A model generated the notes under the pieces. The model was not told the origin of the DNA and ran no database searches. It worked only from the letters and a program-made list of their open reading frames with translations. From an uncultured Porphyromonadaceae bacterium (lineage in GTDB: Bacteria; Bacteroidota; Bacteroidia; Bacteroidales; Muribaculaceae): a stretch of 64,000 bases of DNA. The stretch covers positions 1 through 64,000 of the forward strand of contig CAMWRW010000005.1 in assembly GCA_947176755.1 (NCBI GenBank). Direction: 5' to 3'. The position numbers and the translations under genes were made by a program. This document shows positions 10,590 to 20,745 of the stretch, one piece after another (position 1 is the stretch's first letter; the number at the start of each line of letters is the position of its first letter).

Positions 10590-13136
10590 TTAAAAATTAA
10601 AGTGTAACGAGAAGCGGAGACCGCTCTTATCAATTCCGGGACGATCGCGATAAGTCAAACGCCAAACGTAGTCAAGCCTGAGAATGGTGAATATGTTATC
10701 TATGCCGACACCAACCTCCATATAGGGTTTCCGCCCCATCGGCTCGGTATTCGCTCCTTCCGGAAAACGAAACAAATCGTCATTAAACTCGGGATTGTTT
10801 TTACGAGAAAGATGACCCATAAACCCTTTTAAACTGACAACTTCACGAAGTTTTGCCTTTTTAATAAGGGGAATTCGGTTAAATATCAGTCCGTTCAGGA
10901 AATAAGTAAAGTCAAGCGAGGCATACTGATCCATAGCAAATTCCATGGGATTCAACAATGCGTAGGTTTCCGATTGCATGGTGTAGGCAAGATTGGCATT
11001 CTGCCAGAATAGCGCAGGAAACTGCACCTTGCTCCATATTTTTCCGGCGCGGAAGATTATATCAGTATAACCGAACGCTGAGAGCCAGAAACGCTTCTGC
11101 ACGCAGAACTCAGTTGCATTGATAGTGAAGTCCGAACCGAGAAACCCTTTTGGACCGAAATCATGCGTGAGCAGCAACGTGAGCGCATCGCGGTTCACAT
11201 TAAGACGTCTTGAATTGGTCTGTACATATTTTTCTCCCGGAGCATATCGAAGCTGCAAACGAATCGAACTATTGGAATAATTGCTTATTGAATTTCCAAA
11301 GCCGTTTGTAAAAGAGACGAAGGGAGTTGCCTCCTGACGGTCGTATTTAAATGCCACAAGGAGAGAAAGATTGTTGTTCCATTCCTTATTATACTCGGCC
11401 TGAGCAAGCTGACGATAGGTATACAGGTCGCTCTCACGTCGTTTGATTGAGTTCAGAAGGTTGGAGGCGGAATTGGTGAGATAGTGTTGTCCGAGTTTGT
11501 CTACATCGTAAGAGTAGGAAAGACGGATACCGTTCATCGGGAATTCACGGGTGTGATACTTCTTTTCGTTGAACGAGTATTCAACCTCTCCCCCATATTT
11601 CCATTTGTGGTCGCGCGTGCCATACGCGAAATAGCCTCTGGCAAACCAGTGGGGGGAGAGATTTCCGGTGGTCATTCCGCCCAATCCCAATCGCCATCCC
11701 TCAGGTTTGTTGTAGCTGAGGAACGTATCGATCGGACCGATGTCGAACTTACTTTTCTTTCCGGTCGTGATGTAACCTTTGACAATCAAGATCAGGGCCT
11801 GTTCTCCCCAATATAGAAGTTTGTTTTGCCGGAAAGGAGATTGATTCCCTGCAAGCTGACTTTCAGCATACGACAATGGAACCATCCGCCGCTCGACCCA
11901 AAAATCCTCCGGACGGTTGTCTGCCTCATTAACGACGAATGCCGAACCTATTTTGGAGTAATAGTCTGCCAAATCTTCTCTTTTGGAATAAGCAAAATTG
12001 TCATAACGGGTTTGTCGGGTGGCATTAAAGGAGGGTGTCCCGGGGATAATCTTCATTTCGACAACCATATCATCCAATGTTTTATGACTTTTACCGAGAG
12101 AATCAAGCATAAAATTCTGGCTGATAAAAATCGACTGCACATAATTCAGATTAGTTGCTTTCGGCATTCTCATCGTGAGGCGGCGAACATATTTCACCGA
12201 ATCATCCGCAGGGATGTACAATTTGCCGTTGAACCCTTGGGATTCGGCATTATGGGGAGCAAACGACAGTTCTACGCAACGGTCGTTGCCGACCAAGACT
12301 GTATCCTCGATATGAAATTTGTAATAATCAGCCGCCAATGGAGAAAGAGGGCTGACAAATTTCGACCGCATGACATAGATATCGTTGTCATAAACATCAA
12401 CTTCACGAAGAGCATCCTCAACAATCGTGCGCGTATAATCCTGATCGAACGACTTGTCAAGGCCATTGCTATGCTGGGCGACAATAACATCCTTACTCAC
12501 ATTTCCTCCATCTGAGAAAATACGAGTGGCTAATTTCTCCTTAAGCGAGAGGTCAAGAACGCGTTTACCGGTCCAGATAGCGGTGTCGACAAGATTTCTA
12601 ACGAATTTCATACCGCTTTTTGACTTCTCTCCGGCTTCTCCTTCGAAGCCGTGATAATCATTGATTGCCAATGTTATCTTTTCATATCTATCGTAGGCAT
12701 ATTCCGGTTCTTTTACGGGATTGCGAAAATCCTTATCATGGCGAACACGTTGCATGAGTTCGACAGCCGGATTATTTTTCTTCGAATATTTTTTCTTTTT
12801 AGGTTTTACGACGAAATCCTCCAACTGATAAGCAGCGGGCGACAGAGCGAATAGCAGGGTATCCTTAGTTGAAGAAACCTTTATTTTCATCGGATCATAA
12901 CCGAGCGAGGTGGCCTCGAGTTCGGATCCGACAGGGACATAAAGGCGAAAAAGACCGGCATCATCCGTGACTGTTCCGCTTTGAGCCTTTTTTGAATAGA
13001 CATTGACGTGGCTGAGAACTTCTCCGGTCGTTGCATCATAGACCTTTCCGACAACTGTCCGTCGCGTGGTCTTGGCTTCAACAGTCGTAAAAAATCCGGA
13101 GATGATGACAAGGGCAATGAAGACAACAACGCGCAT
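10590..13136 (-). CDS. Outer-membrane protein with carboxypeptidase-regulatory-like N-terminal domain (DUF5686-like)
   Basis: Signal peptide at MRVVVFIALVIISGFF (13136); VVGKVYDATTGEVLSHVNVYSKKAQSGTVTDDAGLFRLYVP; long beta-rich C-terminus ending in aromatic residues. Confidence 0.87.
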   Translation of the reverse strand: MRVVVFIALVIISGFFTTVEAKTTRRTVVGKVYDATTGEVLSHVNVYSKKAQSGTVTDDAGLFRLYVPVGSELEATSLGYDPMKIKVSSTKDTLLFALSPAAYQLEDFVVKPKKKKYSKKNNPAVELMQRVRHDKDFRNPVKEPEYAYDRYEKITLAINDYHGFEGEAGEKSKSGMKFVRNLVDTAIWTGKRVLDLSLKEKLATRIFSDGGNVSKDVIVAQHSNGLDKSFDQDYTRTIVEDALREVDVYDNDIYVMRSKFVSPLSPLAADYYKFHIEDTVLVGNDRCVELSFAPHNAESQGFNGKLYIPADDSVKYVRRLTMRMPKATNLNYVQSIFISQNFMLDSLGKSHKTLDDMVVEMKIIPGTPSFNATRQTRYDNFAYSKREDLADYYSKIGSAFVVNEADNRPEDFWVERRMVPLSYAESQLAGNQSPFRQNKLLYWGEQALILIVKGYITTGKKSKFDIGPIDTFLSYNKPEGWRLGLGGMTTGNLSPHWFARGYFAYGTRDHKWKYGGEVEYSFNEKKYHTREFPMNGIRLSYSYDVDKLGQHYLTNSASNLLNSIKRRESDLYTYRQLAQAEYNKEWNNNLSLLVAFKYDRQEATPFVSFTNGFGNSISNYSNSSIRLQLRYAPGEKYVQTNSRRLNVNRDALTLLLTHDFGPKGFLGSDFTINATEFCVQKRFWLSAFGYTDIIFRAGKIWSKVQFPALFWQNANLAYTMQSETYALLNPMEFAMDQYASLDFTYFLNGLIFNRIPLIKKAKLREVVSLKGFMGHLSRKNNPEFNDDLFRFPEGANTEPMGRKPYMEVGVGIDNIFTILRLDYVWRLTYRDRPGIDKSGLRFSLHFNF

Positions 13137-13280
13137 ATACCCGGGAATTGAGAATAGGAGGAGATATGGAAAACGAAATCTTATATTCAAAACGAAATCG
13201 GTTGAAATAACTATCGAGATAATAAATAATATAACAATAAACGCTAACTCACTCGTTTAATTATATAACAACATTTAAAA

Positions 13281-13721
13281 ATGGGAAAAGAAACTGAACA
13301 TAAATATCTCGTTAAAGATAATGCGTACCTGACTATGGCATCAAGAAGCCATAAGATTTGTCAAGCCTACCTCTCGAAAGATCCTGAGAGGACTGTAAGA
13401 ATAAGAATCTGCGATAATGCCGCATTCATTACGATAAAAGGGAGCGGAGAAGGCGACACACGCCCTGAATTCGAGTATCAGATTCCTCTCGGGGATGCTC
13501 GGGAGCTGATGAGGCTCGCGCTTCCCGGAGAGATTGAAAAAACTCGTTATATAGTTCCTTTTCAAGGGTATGAGTGGGAAATAGATGAGTTTCACGGCCG
13601 ACACGAAGGCTTGGTGATTGCCGAGATAGAATTGAACCAATCGACACACGACTACCCTCTCCCACCCTTTATCGGCAGAGAGGTGACCGGGAATCCGACC
13701 TATTTCAATTCCAATATGTAA
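13281..13721 (+). CDS. CYTH domain protein
   Basis: MGKETEHKYLVKDNAY; RTVRIRICDNAAFITIKG; EFEYQIP; WEIDEFHGRHEGLVIAEIEL. Confidence 0.93.
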   Translation: MGKETEHKYLVKDNAYLTMASRSHKICQAYLSKDPERTVRIRICDNAAFITIKGSGEGDTRPEFEYQIPLGDARELMRLALPGEIEKTRYIVPFQGYEWEIDEFHGRHEGLVIAEIELNQSTHDYPLPPFIGREVTGNPTYFNSNM

Positions 13722-13780
13722 TTTGTAGGTGAGGTCTAAGCCATTACTCGCCTTCTGCGAGACAAGTCCTTATATTCCGA

Positions 13781-14137
13781 TTATTTTCTTTTTGTCAATC
13801 CCGCCAGAATCTCTTCCAGCTCCGAGCGGGTATCTTCAAGGACCTTAAGAATCTCTGTTCTTCTTGATATATTCTTGCGATTATTTCGAAGTTGCTCCTT
13901 GGCGGCATCGATACGCAACCCCTTAACCTTTATCAAATAGGATATGATGCGGAGAGTCTCGATATTTTCCGGGGTATAATAACGGATATTTGTCGCGCTT
14001 CTGCGGGGAGCACATTCGGGAAATTCCGTTTCCCAGTATCGCAATGTTGATTGCGGAACATTTAGAAGTTCCGCCACATCCTTAATCTTATAATATTTTT
14101 TATCAAGGTCTTTCATAGATGAACTGTTTTCCCGCAC
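13781..14137 (-). CDS. MerR family transcriptional regulator
   Basis: KYYKIKDVAELLNVPQSTLRYWETEFPEC..RYYTPENIETLRII. Confidence 0.93.
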   Translation of the reverse strand: MRENSSSMKDLDKKYYKIKDVAELLNVPQSTLRYWETEFPECAPRRSATNIRYYTPENIETLRIISYLIKVKGLRIDAAKEQLRNNRKNISRRTEILKVLEDTRSELEEILAGLTKRK

Positions 14138-14143
14138 CGATAA

Positions 14144-15112
14144 TTAATCCATCATCATACCCGCATTGTCAGCTTCCTCAAGCATAAGGTTATATTGCTC
14201 GGGGGTCAGGTCGTGGAAGAAATAGTTGACGGGGTTTTCAGGTTGATTTTTAAATCTCACCTCATAATGCAGATGTGGCCCGAGAGACTTACCTGTAGTG
14301 CCGACCCGTCCGATCAGATCTCCCCTTTTGACCCGGCTTCCTTCTTCGACAAGAATATCGTTCAAGTGAGTGTAACGAGTCACATAATTGTATCCATGAT
14401 CTATCTCGATGCATTTGCCATATCCGCTCTGGCGCTCGGCAAGCAGGACTGTTCCGTCGGCCGTGGCAAGAACTGAAGTTCCGGCCCTGGCCGCAAGATC
14501 AATGCCTTCGTGAAAAACATCCTCGCCGGTGACCGTATTTCTTCGGGGCCCGAATCCGGAAAGAATTGATAGTTTCTTCATGCCGACCGGAAAAATTGAG
14601 GGTATATGCTCCATTCTGTCGTCCTCACTTTCGGCTGCAGCCTTCAGTTCGTCGAATGACTGCGACTGAGTGTAAAGCTGACGTTCGAAAAGGTCAAGCC
14701 TTTGGGATAGAAGTGTCACGAGACCATCGTCGGATATATCCTTCAAGTTGGAATAGCGTCGGCTATTGTCAAGGCCGGCAAGACGTCTGGTTTTCAACAT
14801 CGGTTCCATCCGCAGCAACACACGATAAAAATTGTCGTCACGCATTCGGATATCTTCCATCACCTTCAAGGAGTTATCAAGTCTGTGATTGAGAATATTA
14901 TATCGACTGCGAAGCTCTGCGTTTTGCTTTCTCAGGGTTTCCTCCGTGGGGGATTCATAATAATAATTGACAATAAAGAACAGGAGGATTCCAAATGTGA
15001 GGGAGCCGGCGAGATAAATCAGAACAGAACGCAATCGGGTTTTCCAGGTTGGAAAGACCCGTTCGAAATTGTCGGTTTCAGGATTATATCGGTAAAAGAT
15101 GTTGCGCCCCAT
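14144..15112 (-). CDS. M23 family metallopeptidase, single-pass membrane
   Basis: TM plus coiled coil; GFGPRRNTVTGEDVFHEGIDLAARAGTSVLATADG..GYGKCIEIDHGYNYVTRYTHL..GTTGKSLGPHLHYEVR. Confidence 0.95.
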   Translation of the reverse strand: MGRNIFYRYNPETDNFERVFPTWKTRLRSVLIYLAGSLTFGILLFFIVNYYYESPTEETLRKQNAELRSRYNILNHRLDNSLKVMEDIRMRDDNFYRVLLRMEPMLKTRRLAGLDNSRRYSNLKDISDDGLVTLLSQRLDLFERQLYTQSQSFDELKAAAESEDDRMEHIPSIFPVGMKKLSILSGFGPRRNTVTGEDVFHEGIDLAARAGTSVLATADGTVLLAERQSGYGKCIEIDHGYNYVTRYTHLNDILVEEGSRVKRGDLIGRVGTTGKSLGPHLHYEVRFKNQPENPVNYFFHDLTPEQYNLMLEEADNAGMMMD

Positions 15113-15135
15113 TGATGTGACCTTGCTCTAAATCA

Positions 15136-15169
15136 TTGCAAAACTAACAATATTTACTTAATTTTGCAA
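15136..15169. promoter_or_regulatory. Overlapping divergent promoters (M23 on minus, alaS on plus)
   Basis: TTGCAAAACTAA-N10-TTAATTTTGCAA; minus -7 TAGTTTTG (15139-15146) and plus -7 TAATTTTG (15159-15166). Confidence 0.65.
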
Positions 15170-15241
15170 TTCAAACTCTAAACCGACAACGAATCCAAGC
15201 AGAAATTGACAAATCTGTGACTTCTGCAAAACAATATAGCT

Positions 15242-17866
15242 ATGTTGACATCCAAAGAAATTAGAGAATCCTTTAAAAACTTCTTTAAGGAAAAAGGGCA
15301 TAAAATTGTTCCTTCCGCTCCTATGGTGCTGAAGGATGATCCCACCCTGATGTTCACGAACGCAGGAATGAACCAATTTAAGGATATCATTCTTGGCAAC
15401 CGAAATCCGGAGAGCCGTCGTGTGACTGACAGCCAGAAATGTCTGCGCGTATCGGGCAAACATAATGACCTCGAGGAAGTTGGTCATGACACGTATCACC
15501 ATACGATGTTTGAAATGCTCGGCAACTGGTCGTTCGGCGACTATTTCAAGAAGGAGGCAATCGACTGGGCATGGGAATTTCTCGTGGATGTCCTGAAGCT
15601 TGATCCCTCTCGGCTTTATGCCACCGTGTTCGAGGGATATGCTCCGGAAGGTCTCGCGCGCGATGATGAAGCGGCTGCGATCTGGGAGAGCCACTTGCCC
15701 TCCTCCCACATTATAAACGGAAACCGCAAGGATAATTTCTGGGAAATGGGCGAGACAGGTCCTTGCGGGCCCTGTTCGGAAATCCATATCGATCTCCGGA
15801 GTGACGAAGAACGGGCTAAGGTTGACGGGGCTTCCCTCGTGAACAAGGATAATCCGCTTGTAATAGAGATCTGGAACCTCGTTTTCATGCAGTACAACAG
15901 AATGGCCGACGGCCATCTTGAACCCCTCCCGGCCAAGGTGATCGATACCGGCATGGGTTTTGAGCGTCTCTGTATGGCTCTCCAGGGAAAGAAGTCCAAC
16001 TATGACACGGATATATTTACTCCGATTATCGCAAAAATCAGCGAGATCAGCGGTAAAAAATATGGTGAGGATGAGAAAGTGGATGTCGCTATGCGTGTGG
16101 CTGCCGACCATGTCCGAACGATTGCATTCTCTATAGCCGATTCTCAACTCCCCTCGAACGCCAAGGCAGGTTATGTGATCAGACGAATTCTTCGTCGAGC
16201 CGTGAGATATGCCTATACGTTCCTTGATCAAAAGGAGGAATTCCTCTATAAACTGGTCGACACCCTTTCCGATCAGATGGGCGAAGCATATCCGGAGCTT
16301 CCCGCTCAGAAAGAACTTATAAAGAAAGTAATCCGTGAAGAGGAGGCCTCGTTCCTCCGCACTCTCGACAAGGGGATCGGTTTGCTTGAAAGCCAGATTG
16401 CAAAAGCGAAAAAGGAAGGTCGGACCACACTTCCGGGAGCTGATGCATTCGTGCTTTACGACACTTACGGCTTCCCTCTTGATTTGACCGAGCTCATCTT
16501 GCGCGAAAATGATATGGACGTTGACCATGCCGAATTTGACGCAGAGATGAAGAAGCAGAAGGAACGTGCACGCAGTGCGGCTGCTACGGAAACAGCCGAT
16601 TGGGTCGAAGTGTCGGATGGAGAGACTGAGTTTGTCGGTTATGACGAGACAGAATGCAAGACCCGCATAATACGCTACCGCAAGGTTCGTCAGAAAGGAA
16701 AGGAATATTATCAGATCATTCTCTCGCGGACACCTTTCTATGCCGAGATGGGAGGTCAGGTCGGCGACACCGGAGTGCTCGTTGCTCCTGATGGAAGCGA
16801 AACCGAAATCTTTGACACGAAACGCGAGAACAATGTGGCAGTCCATCTCACGACAAAACTTCCGGAGGATCCGACAGTCGAATTTACAGCGCGGATTAAT
16901 GTGGAAGCTCGCAAAAAATCAGCTGCAAACCACTCTGCAACCCATCTTATTCATGAAGCGCTTCGAGAGGTTCTCGGAACTCATGTAGAGCAGAAAGGAT
17001 CATTCGTTTCTCCCGAAATCCTGCGCTTTGACTTCTCTCACTTCCAGAAGGTGACTCCGGAGGAAATACGAAAAGTAGAGAAATTGGTCAATTCGCGTAT
17101 TCGCGAAGCTATGAATCTCGAAGAGTGCAGAGACCTTCCGATAAATGAAGCACGAGAAATGGGAGCCATGGCGTTGTTCGGCGAGAAGTATGGCGACAAG
17201 GTTCGTGTGGTGAAATTCGGATCATCGGTTGAGCTGTGCGGAGGCACGCATGTTGCCAATACAGGAAATATCGGAATCGTCAAGATAATCAATGAAAGCT
17301 CTATAGCCGCCGGAATACGCCGCATTGAAGCGATCACCGGAGAAGGGGTTGAAAGAATGCTTAACGAGACAGAGGATGCAATCCGCGATGTAAAGGAGAT
17401 TCTCGGTTCAACAAATACTGATATACGTGGGGCCGTAAAGAAGGCAATGTCCGACAATGCCGACCTTCGTCATCAAGTGGAAGAATTCATAACAGAAAGA
17501 ATACGAACTCTTACCGCCAACTGCCTCGCCGAGGCCAAAGAGGTGAATGGAATTAAGATCGTTTATCTCGGAGGTCTTCGAATTCCGGAGGTTGTGAAAT
17601 CAGTAGCGTTCAATGTGAGACGCGAGTCTAACGATAATACAGCTTTCGTGGCCGCGACGATTAATGAAGATAAACCCCTCCTTACGGTCGCCCTCAGCGA
17701 CGATCTCGTAAGCTCCGGACTTAATGCCGGAAAGATTGTACGCGAGGCCGCAAAATTGATTAAAGGTGGTGGTGGTGGACAACCATTCTTTGCTCAAGCC
17801 GGCGGAAAAGATAAAGATGGCATATCCTCGGCTGCTGAAAAAATGATTTCACTCATAACAGAATAG
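15242..17866 (+). CDS. alaS: Alanyl-tRNA synthetase
   Basis: 874 aa; [64 protein letters not shown]. Confidence 0.98.
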   Translation: MLTSKEIRESFKNFFKEKGHKIVPSAPMVLKDDPTLMFTNAGMNQFKDIILGNRNPESRRVTDSQKCLRVSGKHNDLEEVGHDTYHHTMFEMLGNWSFGDYFKKEAIDWAWEFLVDVLKLDPSRLYATVFEGYAPEGLARDDEAAAIWESHLPSSHIINGNRKDNFWEMGETGPCGPCSEIHIDLRSDEERAKVDGASLVNKDNPLVIEIWNLVFMQYNRMADGHLEPLPAKVIDTGMGFERLCMALQGKKSNYDTDIFTPIIAKISEISGKKYGEDEKVDVAMRVAADHVRTIAFSIADSQLPSNAKAGYVIRRILRRAVRYAYTFLDQKEEFLYKLVDTLSDQMGEAYPELPAQKELIKKVIREEEASFLRTLDKGIGLLESQIAKAKKEGRTTLPGADAFVLYDTYGFPLDLTELILRENDMDVDHAEFDAEMKKQKERARSAAATETADWVEVSDGETEFVGYDETECKTRIIRYRKVRQKGKEYYQIILSRTPFYAEMGGQVGDTGVLVAPDGSETEIFDTKRENNVAVHLTTKLPEDPTVEFTARINVEARKKSAANHSATHLIHEALREVLGTHVEQKGSFVSPEILRFDFSHFQKVTPEEIRKVEKLVNSRIREAMNLEECRDLPINEAREMGAMALFGEKYGDKVRVVKFGSSVELCGGTHVANTGNIGIVKIINESSIAAGIRRIEAITGEGVERMLNETEDAIRDVKEILGSTNTDIRGAVKKAMSDNADLRHQVEEFITERIRTLTANCLAEAKEVNGIKIVYLGGLRIPEVVKSVAFNVRRESNDNTAFVAATINEDKPLLTVALSDDLVSSGLNAGKIVREAAKLIKGGGGGQPFFAQAGGKDKDGISSAAEKMISLITE

Positions 17867-17890
17867 ATTTTTATTATCTGATAATTAATA

Positions 17891-17938
17891 ATTTGAGAAG
17901 TCTTTAAAAAATTTTTAAAGGCTTCTCAAATTTTTTTT
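17891..17938 (+). terminator. Terminator after alaS
   Basis: ATTTGAGAAG..CTTTAAAAA/TTTTTAAAG..CTTCTCAAAT followed by TTTTTTTT. Confidence 0.9.
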
Positions 17939-17947
17939 GCTCAAAAA

Positions 17948-18004
17948 TTTGGTCAGGTTAAATCTTTGTTATAGTTTTGCAGTGTACTAATATACTAATA
18001 CACT
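17948..18004 (+). promoter_or_regulatory. Promoter plus 24-bp palindromic operator of the ABC/DUF2807/GntR operon
   Basis: TTTG (17948-17951)-N20-TAGTTTTG (17972-17979); AGTGTACTAATATACTAATACACT (17981-18004) ends at the ATG at 18005. Confidence 0.75.
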
Positions 18005-18850
18005 ATGATAACAACCAAAAATCTGACCTTCTCCTATAATCGGAAAGGGATTCCCGTTATAAACGATTTCACGCTTTCACTCGACAGAGGTTCAATCTGC
18101 GGATTGCTTGGAAAAAACGGAGCAGGGAAATCAACGCTACTTTATCTTTTAGCCGGATTGCTGCGTCCTGATTCCGGGAAGATTCTATGCAATGGCTTTG
18201 TTCCGTATCAAAGAAACACGAGCTTCCTTGAAGACATCATGATAGTTCCGGAAGAGTTTTTCGTTCCCGGGATGTCTCTTGAACAATATGTCAATATAAA
18301 CGAAGGGTTCTATCCTAAATTCAATCGACAGGAAATGCTCGATTATCTTCAGATTTTTGAGCTTGAGCCGTCGCTTCATTTTACCAAGTGTTCGATGGGT
18401 CAAAAGAAGAAAGCGCTTCTCAGTTTTGCCCTCGCCTGCAATACATCGATACTCCTGCTTGATGAACCGACCAATGGTCTTGACATAAGTTCAAAGCGAT
18501 CGTTCCGAAAAGTTGTGTCAAAGGCTATGACCGACGAAAAAATAATCCTGATATCCACTCATCAGCTGCATGATGTTGAAAAGATTCTTGACCACACAAT
18601 AATAATGGACTCTTCGCATGTTTTGCTCAACTGCTCTCTCATGGAGATAGCTTCACAACTAAACTTCAGATTCGTTCCCGGCCGCGATTTAGGAGGAGAT
18701 GTCCTGATAGCTCTTGAAGCTCCCGGAGGCTACAATATCGCCGAATTATCAGACGGCAATCCGGATAATGAAACGGAAGTGAATCTCGAAACACTTTTCG
18801 AACTTGTTCAGCAAAAACCGGAAATTATCGCTCGGCTTCTCAATAATTAA
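18005..18850 (+). CDS. ABC transporter ATP-binding protein
   Basis: GLLGKNGAGKSTLLYLLAGLLRPDSG, CSMGQKKKALLSFALA, ILLLDEPTNGLDISS. Confidence 0.95.
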   Translation: MITTKNLTFSYNRKGIPVINDFTLSLDRGSICGLLGKNGAGKSTLLYLLAGLLRPDSGKILCNGFVPYQRNTSFLEDIMIVPEEFFVPGMSLEQYVNINEGFYPKFNRQEMLDYLQIFELEPSLHFTKCSMGQKKKALLSFALACNTSILLLDEPTNGLDISSKRSFRKVVSKAMTDEKIILISTHQLHDVEKILDHTIIMDSSHVLLNCSLMEIASQLNFRFVPGRDLGGDVLIALEAPGGYNIAELSDGNPDNETEVNLETLFELVQQKPEIIARLLNN

Positions 18851-18866
18851 TCTAACAATCCATATT

Positions 18867-19580
18867 ATGAAAAAATATATCATTCCGGCCTCGCTGGCCG
18901 CGTCCGCCCTACTCTCCTCCTGCATTAATCCGATAAACGTTATCCGAAGGAACATTAATATCGACAATGGTCCTATGACAATGATTGTCGTCGAAGCTGA
19001 TGACTTTACAGAAATCGAGACCCGAGACCTTTTCGATATCTATTATACACAAGGACCCTCAAAGATAGAACTTCATGTACCGGAGAAAGTCAAAGACGAC
19101 GTAAAAGTATATGTCAGAAATGGAAAACTCTCAATAGGATTCGCAGAAGATAATAATGTCAATAACGTCTTAGTCGCTAAGGCATACGTTTCCTCGCCGG
19201 ATCTTGTAAAAGCTGAAACCACCGGCATCGGTGACATTTATATTAATGGTAATATCAAGACCGAGACTTTAAATGTCACCAGCACCGGAACCGGAGATTG
19301 CGTCCTCGATACCGTGGTCGGCAAAAACATATCTCTGGAAACGTTCGGCACAGGGGATATCAAGTTCAACCTAATAGACGCCTCGCGGATTTATCTCGAT
19401 ACGACGGGCACGGGAGATGTCACAGGAAAGAACGTCAATACAAGTTCCCTCGTGCTCAAGACATCCGGCACAGGGGATATATCTGTGGAGGGAAAAACCG
19501 AGACTGTAAGCTGTGAGGAAACCGGAACCGGGGATATTAAAATTAATAAACTCAAAACTTCAACCATTTATAAAAACTGA
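18867..19580 (+). CDS. Head GIN / DUF2807 putative auto-transporter adhesin-like lipoprotein
   Basis: Lipoprotein signal ..ALLSSCINP; repeated TGxGD motifs (TGIGDIYIN, TGTGDCVLD, FGTGDIKFN, TGTGDVTGK, SGTGDISVE, TGTGDIKIN). Confidence 0.85.
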   Translation: MKKYIIPASLAASALLSSCINPINVIRRNINIDNGPMTMIVVEADDFTEIETRDLFDIYYTQGPSKIELHVPEKVKDDVKVYVRNGKLSIGFAEDNNVNNVLVAKAYVSSPDLVKAETTGIGDIYINGNIKTETLNVTSTGTGDCVLDTVVGKNISLETFGTGDIKFNLIDASRIYLDTTGTGDVTGKNVNTSSLVLKTSGTGDISVEGKTETVSCEETGTGDIKINKLKTSTIYKN

Positions 19581-19582
19581 TT

Positions 19583-20353
19583 ATGAACGCTACAATCAAT
19601 AAAATGAAAAATAAATCGAATCTTAAGTTGATGTTCCGAAAGGAGTTGATGGAAAGTCGCAAATTGTTGCTTATCGGCCTAATGGGTTTTTCAGCTTTCT
19701 GGGTCCTTGTCGGGTTATGGTGTGGATATTTCTCTTTGGGAGGTAGTTCCGGCGAAGTCGCTTCTTACATATTCATATATTTCATCGCAATTCAATTCTT
19801 TTGTTCGGTTTCATTTTCCTTTATGAAAAGAAAAGAGACGCGACTACCAATGCTTATGATTCCCGGAACAGCATTCGATAAAGTATTTCCCAAATACGTC
19901 ATCAATATCGTTTCTGCAATTTTAGCCTTTTATATCGGATTTCTGCTGCTGGAAGGAAGTCGACTGCTCGGGGCTTTCATGTTTGACAAACCGGCCCATG
20001 ACTTCATATCACCATTCACTCTGCCCTTATTGATTCCCGATCCGTACTCATCAATATGGATTGCAATGATAATTGGATTCTTCCTTTTAACCATCGCATA
20101 TTTCAGCATGGGCGCTATTCTATGGCCTAAATATTCATATCTCGTGAGCATCGGAGTTCTCTGGGCAATTCAAGTGTTATTGTCGTTGATTGCCATTATT
20201 ATCCCATGGAAATTCATCACCTTCTCTGTTGACAGTATATCTATATATATGAAATGCTTGGCGGCGGGAGAATATTTACTGGCACTGGCTTTCTTCTATC
20301 TGGGTTATCTCCGTTTTCGACATAGTAAAGTCTTGACAGGAATATTTAAATAA
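19583..20353 (+). CDS. Multi-pass membrane protein, probable ABC permease partner
   Basis: 256 aa, about six hydrophobic segments; lies 3 bp after the DUF2807 gene in an operon with an ABC ATPase. Confidence 0.75.
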   Translation: MNATINKMKNKSNLKLMFRKELMESRKLLLIGLMGFSAFWVLVGLWCGYFSLGGSSGEVASYIFIYFIAIQFFCSVSFSFMKRKETRLPMLMIPGTAFDKVFPKYVINIVSAILAFYIGFLLLEGSRLLGAFMFDKPAHDFISPFTLPLLIPDPYSSIWIAMIIGFFLLTIAYFSMGAILWPKYSYLVSIGVLWAIQVLLSLIAIIIPWKFITFSVDSISIYMKCLAAGEYLLALAFFYLGYLRFRHSKVLTGIFK

Positions 20354-20376
20354 ATCCTTCAGCGGATTCAAATATT

Positions 20377-20745
20377 ATGGAATTTAATGAAAATAAACCG
20401 ATTTATCTGCAGATTGCGGATAGTATTATGGACGATATCGCCTCCGGAGCAAACCCGGAGGCGGGACGTCTGGAATCGGTCCGCGATTACGCCTCCCGAA
20501 TCGGAGTGAATGCAAATACGGTTATGAGAGCCTATACCTGGCTTCAGGAGAGAGAGCTGATCTACAATAAAAGAGGAATTGGTTATTTTGTGGCAGAGGA
20601 TGCCGGAGAGCGTTCACGGCAACTTATACGGCAGTCATTTTTTGACAAGGAAGCGCCCTATTTCTTTCGCAGAATCTCAGGATTCGGCATTACGCCGGAA
20701 GAATTATCCTCTATTTATAGCAAATTCTTAGACGAGACAAAATGA
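20377..20745 (+). CDS. GntR family regulator, YtrA-like (short C-terminal region)
   Basis: NKPIYLQIADSIMDDIASGANPEAGRLESVRDYASRIGVNANTVMRAYTWLQERELIYNKRGIGYFV wHTH; 122 aa. Confidence 0.92.
   Translation: MEFNENKPIYLQIADSIMDDIASGANPEAGRLESVRDYASRIGVNANTVMRAYTWLQERELIYNKRGIGYFVAEDAGERSRQLIRQSFFDKEAPYFFRRISGFGITPEELSSIYSKFLDETK

Noticed and set aside
11826-12515. 229-aa ORF antisense to the DUF5686-like gene
   Set aside because: Covered by a real CDS; composition unlike a protein.
15158-16846. 562-aa minus-strand ORF antisense to alaS
   Set aside because: Fully inside the strongly supported alaS gene; Cys/His/Phe-rich composition and no recognisable domain. Typical of a spurious open frame opposite a codon-biased gene.
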